In this document: positions 61,111 through 63,900 of the stretch, in pieces
Position numbering within the stretch: position 1 is the first letter of the stretch
Layout of the letters: the number at the start of each line of letters is the position of its first letter
Source of the DNA: Bacteroidota bacterium
Lineage (GTDB): Bacteria; Bacteroidota; Bacteroidia; Chitinophagales; Chitinophagaceae
Direction of reading: 5' to 3'
DNA length: 63,900 nt
Assembly (NCBI GenBank): GCA_018268085.1
Contig: JAFDXE010000026.1
Location: forward strand, 1 to 63,900
Notes under the pieces: model-generated
Told to the model about the DNA's origin: nothing
Seen by the model: the letters and a program-made list of their open reading frames with translations, nothing else
The model's database searches: none
Made by a program: the position numbers and the translations under genes

Positions 61111-63900
61111 TTACTTAACCCAGGTAAGTCGCACCAATATTTGTATCACCCCTTTTTCACCACTTGGTACTACTGTAATTTCTTTCGAATCACCCGGCAC
61201 CTGGAGTACGTCCAATGTTGTTTCCTCTCCGTCAACGGCGTTTGGCATATCGAAGTAAACATCATCTTTCATCATAATCGACTTGTCTTCTTCTGTTACT
61301 TTACCGTAAATCATTAACCTTGTTTCTGCGAGTTGGCTCCTCGGTATTTTCAACTGTGTGTTTTTGTTATTAAAATTGCTCCAGCTATCTACCGTAAATT
61401 CCTCATAATTGTTTGATGTCTTATCCCAGAATGAACCAGAACGTAATGACTTATCGCCGGCACCCAGTATAGCATACGAAAGATTACCATAGAGCTGGTT
61501 CTTGTTTTCTCCCCTGTCGCCTTTTCCATCCTTTTGTGATGTTTTCATTCTTACAAATTCTACTTTAACAGTGATGATATCGCCCGCATCATTGGCGCTT
61601 TGTTGCGCTTCAGTTGGAATAGGGATAGAATGATATCTGTCGACTATGGGCACGTCGTTGTCCAGCAGGTATTGCCTTATCATGATACTTAGCAACTGTT
61701 GCTTTTTCGATATGTCTTCGTCGAAAGGAAAAAACACCTCACTTAACAAAGTATCCATGCTGTAAAAAGTAAATGACCTGGGCCGTGGTTCTTTTCCAAC
61801 TTCCGCTTCCCATTGCGCATAATCTGTATTGCCACCACCACCCGTAGCAGACACATATACTTCCGAAGTGGATACGGACTTGCCGCTGGCGCTGCTGGAT
61901 TGTATTTGCGCAGCCGCATGTACGCCAACTTCTATCTTCCTGATTGTGGCATCGAATTTTGCACCTACCGAATCAAGCGTCATCTTCGAACGTTCAATCT
62001 CTTCCTTCGTCATCATCATCCACATCGTATAATATCCGCCAAATGACAAATCATTCAGGAAATGTGTACCCCATTTGTTGATCAGCGCCTGGTACGCCGG
62101 CCTGAACCGGTTTATATCATCCGGCAATCCGACACCTTTTTTCATACCTGCCGTTTCAATGCGATTCATTCTCCCTTTTGGTACAGGGAGCGCAGCAACG
62201 TCACGCCTGAAAGCAGCGTTGAGTTTCTGACGAAATTTTTTGCCTTCCACATCTTCCCAGGCAAGGTCGAACGTTAAAAAATGAGAAATGCGGTTAATAG
62301 TCTGGGTAAACATTACCCGATCGTTCCCGATCTTCTGCGTTTGGCGCTCTGTATGCCCGTAATTAGCACTGCCCGCCGCTGCCATAGGCACGCCTACACT
62401 TCCCCCTACCTGTATAGCAAATTCATTCGAATATGCGTTATAGGAGTTCAACGCTTTTACTTTTTCTGATCTGTTTCCGGTAGTGATAGACATTGACCTG
62501 TTTTGATTATATCCATTCACCATATACCAGTTATTCTGTGGCCCACCCAGTTCGGGGCCGGCAGTAATGTACAAGGGGCTTTGAGCAGGAAAGCCGGTTG
62601 ATTGGGTAATATCAAGAGGATCTATTTTGGTGAGGTCAACAGCCTTGCCTACCCATAGATCATTTGGCATAGGTAAGGCTGTATAAGTCCCACCGAAATA
62701 TGCCGTTCTTTCATCGCCTTTAAGTTTCCGGATATCAACAAGACTATCGCTGTAAGGATCTGTTTTGCCGTCTGTTCTTACGTCGGTTTTTATTTTTGCC
62801 GGATCTGTTTGTCCCGAAGCCCAGGCCGATTTATCACCCTTATCTTCTATGATCTTGCCATTGGCATCTACAAAAAGATATTGAATGATATAGTACTGTA
62901 TGCCGATGGCGTTGAGGTTGTCGGAAGCATTACCGGCAAAACCTGCAAATGATGCTTCCGGAGGAACCATGGCTGTAAACGCTGTTTTTCCTTTCATGCC
63001 GCCAGCGCCGCCGAATTCCGGGCTCTTGCGCTTGTTGGTAATGAACTTTATCGTGTACAGGTCATCGTTAGTTGAACCTCCCCAGGTTCCTTCAATTCCG
63101 GTAATACATTCGCCAGGTACCAGTTTAAATACTTTAGGTGAGCCAAATGCTGAACCATGTTTTCCCGATTCAGTTACAAAACCCTCTCTCGATTCAGTTA
63201 CAATTTCAACGGCGCTGATATTCCATGATCCCCATACCCTAATCTCCGATACTCTTGTCCCGGCAGGCAGCAGGTCGCGGAAAGGCGTGCCTTTTTTTGC
63301 GCCGGCCAATGGAGAAATCGATGGTGTGATGCTGCCTGTAGCGGACGATTTTTTGGGATCGGGTGTACCCACAGCACACCATTCGGTGCTATTATCCGTA
63401 ACCGTTATGTCTTGATTGGTTGTTGTTGGCGTTGCAGGATCCTGGTTGAATTGATCAGTACCAGTCATTGTTACGATGGCGCCCGGGTTGCTTGCTGCCA
63501 GAGATTTGGGATAGCCCGGAAGAAATCTTTTTGTGTTTGCATTCATTACCAGTATTTGTCCCTTGCGCATGAAATACAAAAATCCATCACCGCCATTAAA
63601 AGCGGCATCTATAGCACCCGACCATGAGGTGGGCCATCCCGGCCAACTGCTCAATTGTGAAGTGCCCGAAGTTTTTCCTGTTTTTGGATCATAGCTTACA
63701 TATTGCAAACCCTTGATAAAAACATAATTTCCATCGGGCCATTCCATTGCAGCATCAATATCATTGTTCCAGAATGCGGGCCATCCGTTCCATCCGCCAA
63801 TGGCTCCTTTGGCAGTAAGCGTTTCTTTATCTACCGGCAGGTATACATTTCCTTTAAACAACAACACGGTTGTTTTATCATAAGAAATTGCGCCGCTGAT
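61111..63900 (-). CDS. Hemopexin-repeat, jacalin-like, MACPF-domain protein (5' truncated)
   Basis: The frame is open to the window edge, so the N terminus is missing. The visible 929 residues show hemopexin repeats (WNGWPAFWNNDIDAAMEWPDGNYVFIKGLQYVSYD, in parts, and SWSGAIDAAFNGGDGFLYF; first about 130), a Gly/Thr-rich linker, a jacalin-type lectin-like domain (about 215-335; VFKLVPGECITGIEGTWG, YTIKFITNKR, GFAGNASDNLNAIGIQYY), then a MACPF domain (about 460-770) with the signature WGTHF-x6-GG near residue 610 (bases 62073-62037) and Gly/Ser-rich transmembrane-forming regions. About 150 C-terminal residues of beta type finish it. No T9SS domain is seen. MACPF proteins form pores; a lectin-like module suggests glycan targeting. 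The target is unknown. Confidence 0.82.
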   Translation of the reverse strand: MSGAISYDKTTVLLFKGNVYLPVDKETLTAKGAIGGWNGWPAFWNNDIDAAMEWPDGNYVFIKGLQYVSYDPKTGKTSGTSQLSSWPGWPTSWSGAIDAAFNGGDGFLYFMRKGQILVMNANTKRFLPGYPKSLAASNPGAIVTMTGTDQFNQDPATPTTTNQDITVTDNSTEWCAVGTPDPKKSSATGSITPSISPLAGAKKGTPFRDLLPAGTRVSEIRVWGSWNISAVEIVTESREGFVTESGKHGSAFGSPKVFKLVPGECITGIEGTWGGSTNDDLYTIKFITNKRKSPEFGGAGGMKGKTAFTAMVPPEASFAGFAGNASDNLNAIGIQYYIIQYLFVDANGKIIEDKGDKSAWASGQTDPAKIKTDVRTDGKTDPYSDSLVDIRKLKGDERTAYFGGTYTALPMPNDLWVGKAVDLTKIDPLDITQSTGFPAQSPLYITAGPELGGPQNNWYMVNGYNQNRSMSITTGNRSEKVKALNSYNAYSNEFAIQVGGSVGVPMAAAGSANYGHTERQTQKIGNDRVMFTQTINRISHFLTFDLAWEDVEGKKFRQKLNAAFRRDVAALPVPKGRMNRIETAGMKKGVGLPDDINRFRPAYQALINKWGTHFLNDLSFGGYYTMWMMMTKEEIERSKMTLDSVGAKFDATIRKIEVGVHAAAQIQSSSASGKSVSTSEVYVSATGGGGNTDYAQWEAEVGKEPRPRSFTFYSMDTLLSEVFFPFDEDISKKQQLLSIMIRQYLLDNDVPIVDRYHSIPIPTEAQQSANDAGDIITVKVEFVRMKTSQKDGKGDRGENKNQLYGNLSYAILGAGDKSLRSGSFWDKTSNNYEEFTVDSWSNFNNKNTQLKIPRSQLAETRLMIYGKVTEEDKSIMMKDDVYFDMPNAVDGEETTLDVLQVPGDSKEITVVPSGEKGVIQILVRLTWVK

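Noticed and set aside
58260..63900. Repetitive sequence resembling a CRISPR or simple tandem array
   Set aside because: The repetition is at protein level (ankyrin and hemopexin repeats). There are no exact short repeats with unique spacers.

Overview
The window is a chromosomal segment of a Bacteroidota bacterium, most likely of the family Chitinophagaceae. This rests on a type IX secretion C-terminal domain, Bacteroidota-type promoters (TTTG, about 19-21 nt, TAnnTTTGC), LytS/LytTR two-component pairs, beta-barrel and DUF families typical of the phylum, a MetH split into two genes, and the ribosomal protein Thx. No rRNA, tRNA, CRISPR array or insertion sequence was recognised.

Layout. 1-2199: 3' end of a large secreted protein with near-identical 201-bp MopE-type metal-binding repeats, PKD-like domains and a sorting domain. 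2259-3930: TetR regulator and PaaE-type reductase. 3931-6323: structured intergenic region and a LytS/LytTR pair. 6521-11722: DUF2461, NUMOD4/HNH protein, LigA, an amidohydrolase lipoprotein. 12023-14796: rplM-rpsI-rpsB-tsf, preceded by a structured leader. 14942-18813: a propeller histidine kinase and its LytTR regulator, lying between tsf and pyrH. 18911-25243: pyrH, an ECF sigma factor with a membrane-anchored beta-barrel partner, a coiled-coil protein, pdxH, Thx, HU, DUF4286, xth. 25361-29840: metH in two genes, separated by a GxxExxY element with terminal inverted repeats and preceded by a pseudoknotted leader resembling SAM-II. 29920-32233: OB-fold/cytochrome c/YceI/DUF5777 operon. 32292-41641: surface polysaccharide cluster. 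41655-47041: outer-membrane receptor and a HlyD-TolC pair. 47130-49672: amino-acid permease and a trans-sulfuration-type PLP enzyme. 49745-53594: MbnP/MbnH-like gene set. 53667-57312: cobalamin riboswitch, BtuB-like receptor, BtuG-like propeller, CWC protein. 57585-63900: operon of a hemopexin-repeat protein, a secreted ankyrin protein and a hemopexin-jacalin-MACPF protein that runs off the window.

Working together. The metH leader, the cobalamin riboswitch and B12-dependent MetH make methionine synthesis and B12 uptake two linked themes. The polysaccharide genes form a chain-length/polymerase/glycosyltransferase set. The MbnH-MbnP pair suggests metal handling in the cell envelope. The most unusual locus is the right-end operon, which joins a candidate pore-forming protein with lectin-like and hemopexin modules to a large exported ankyrin protein.
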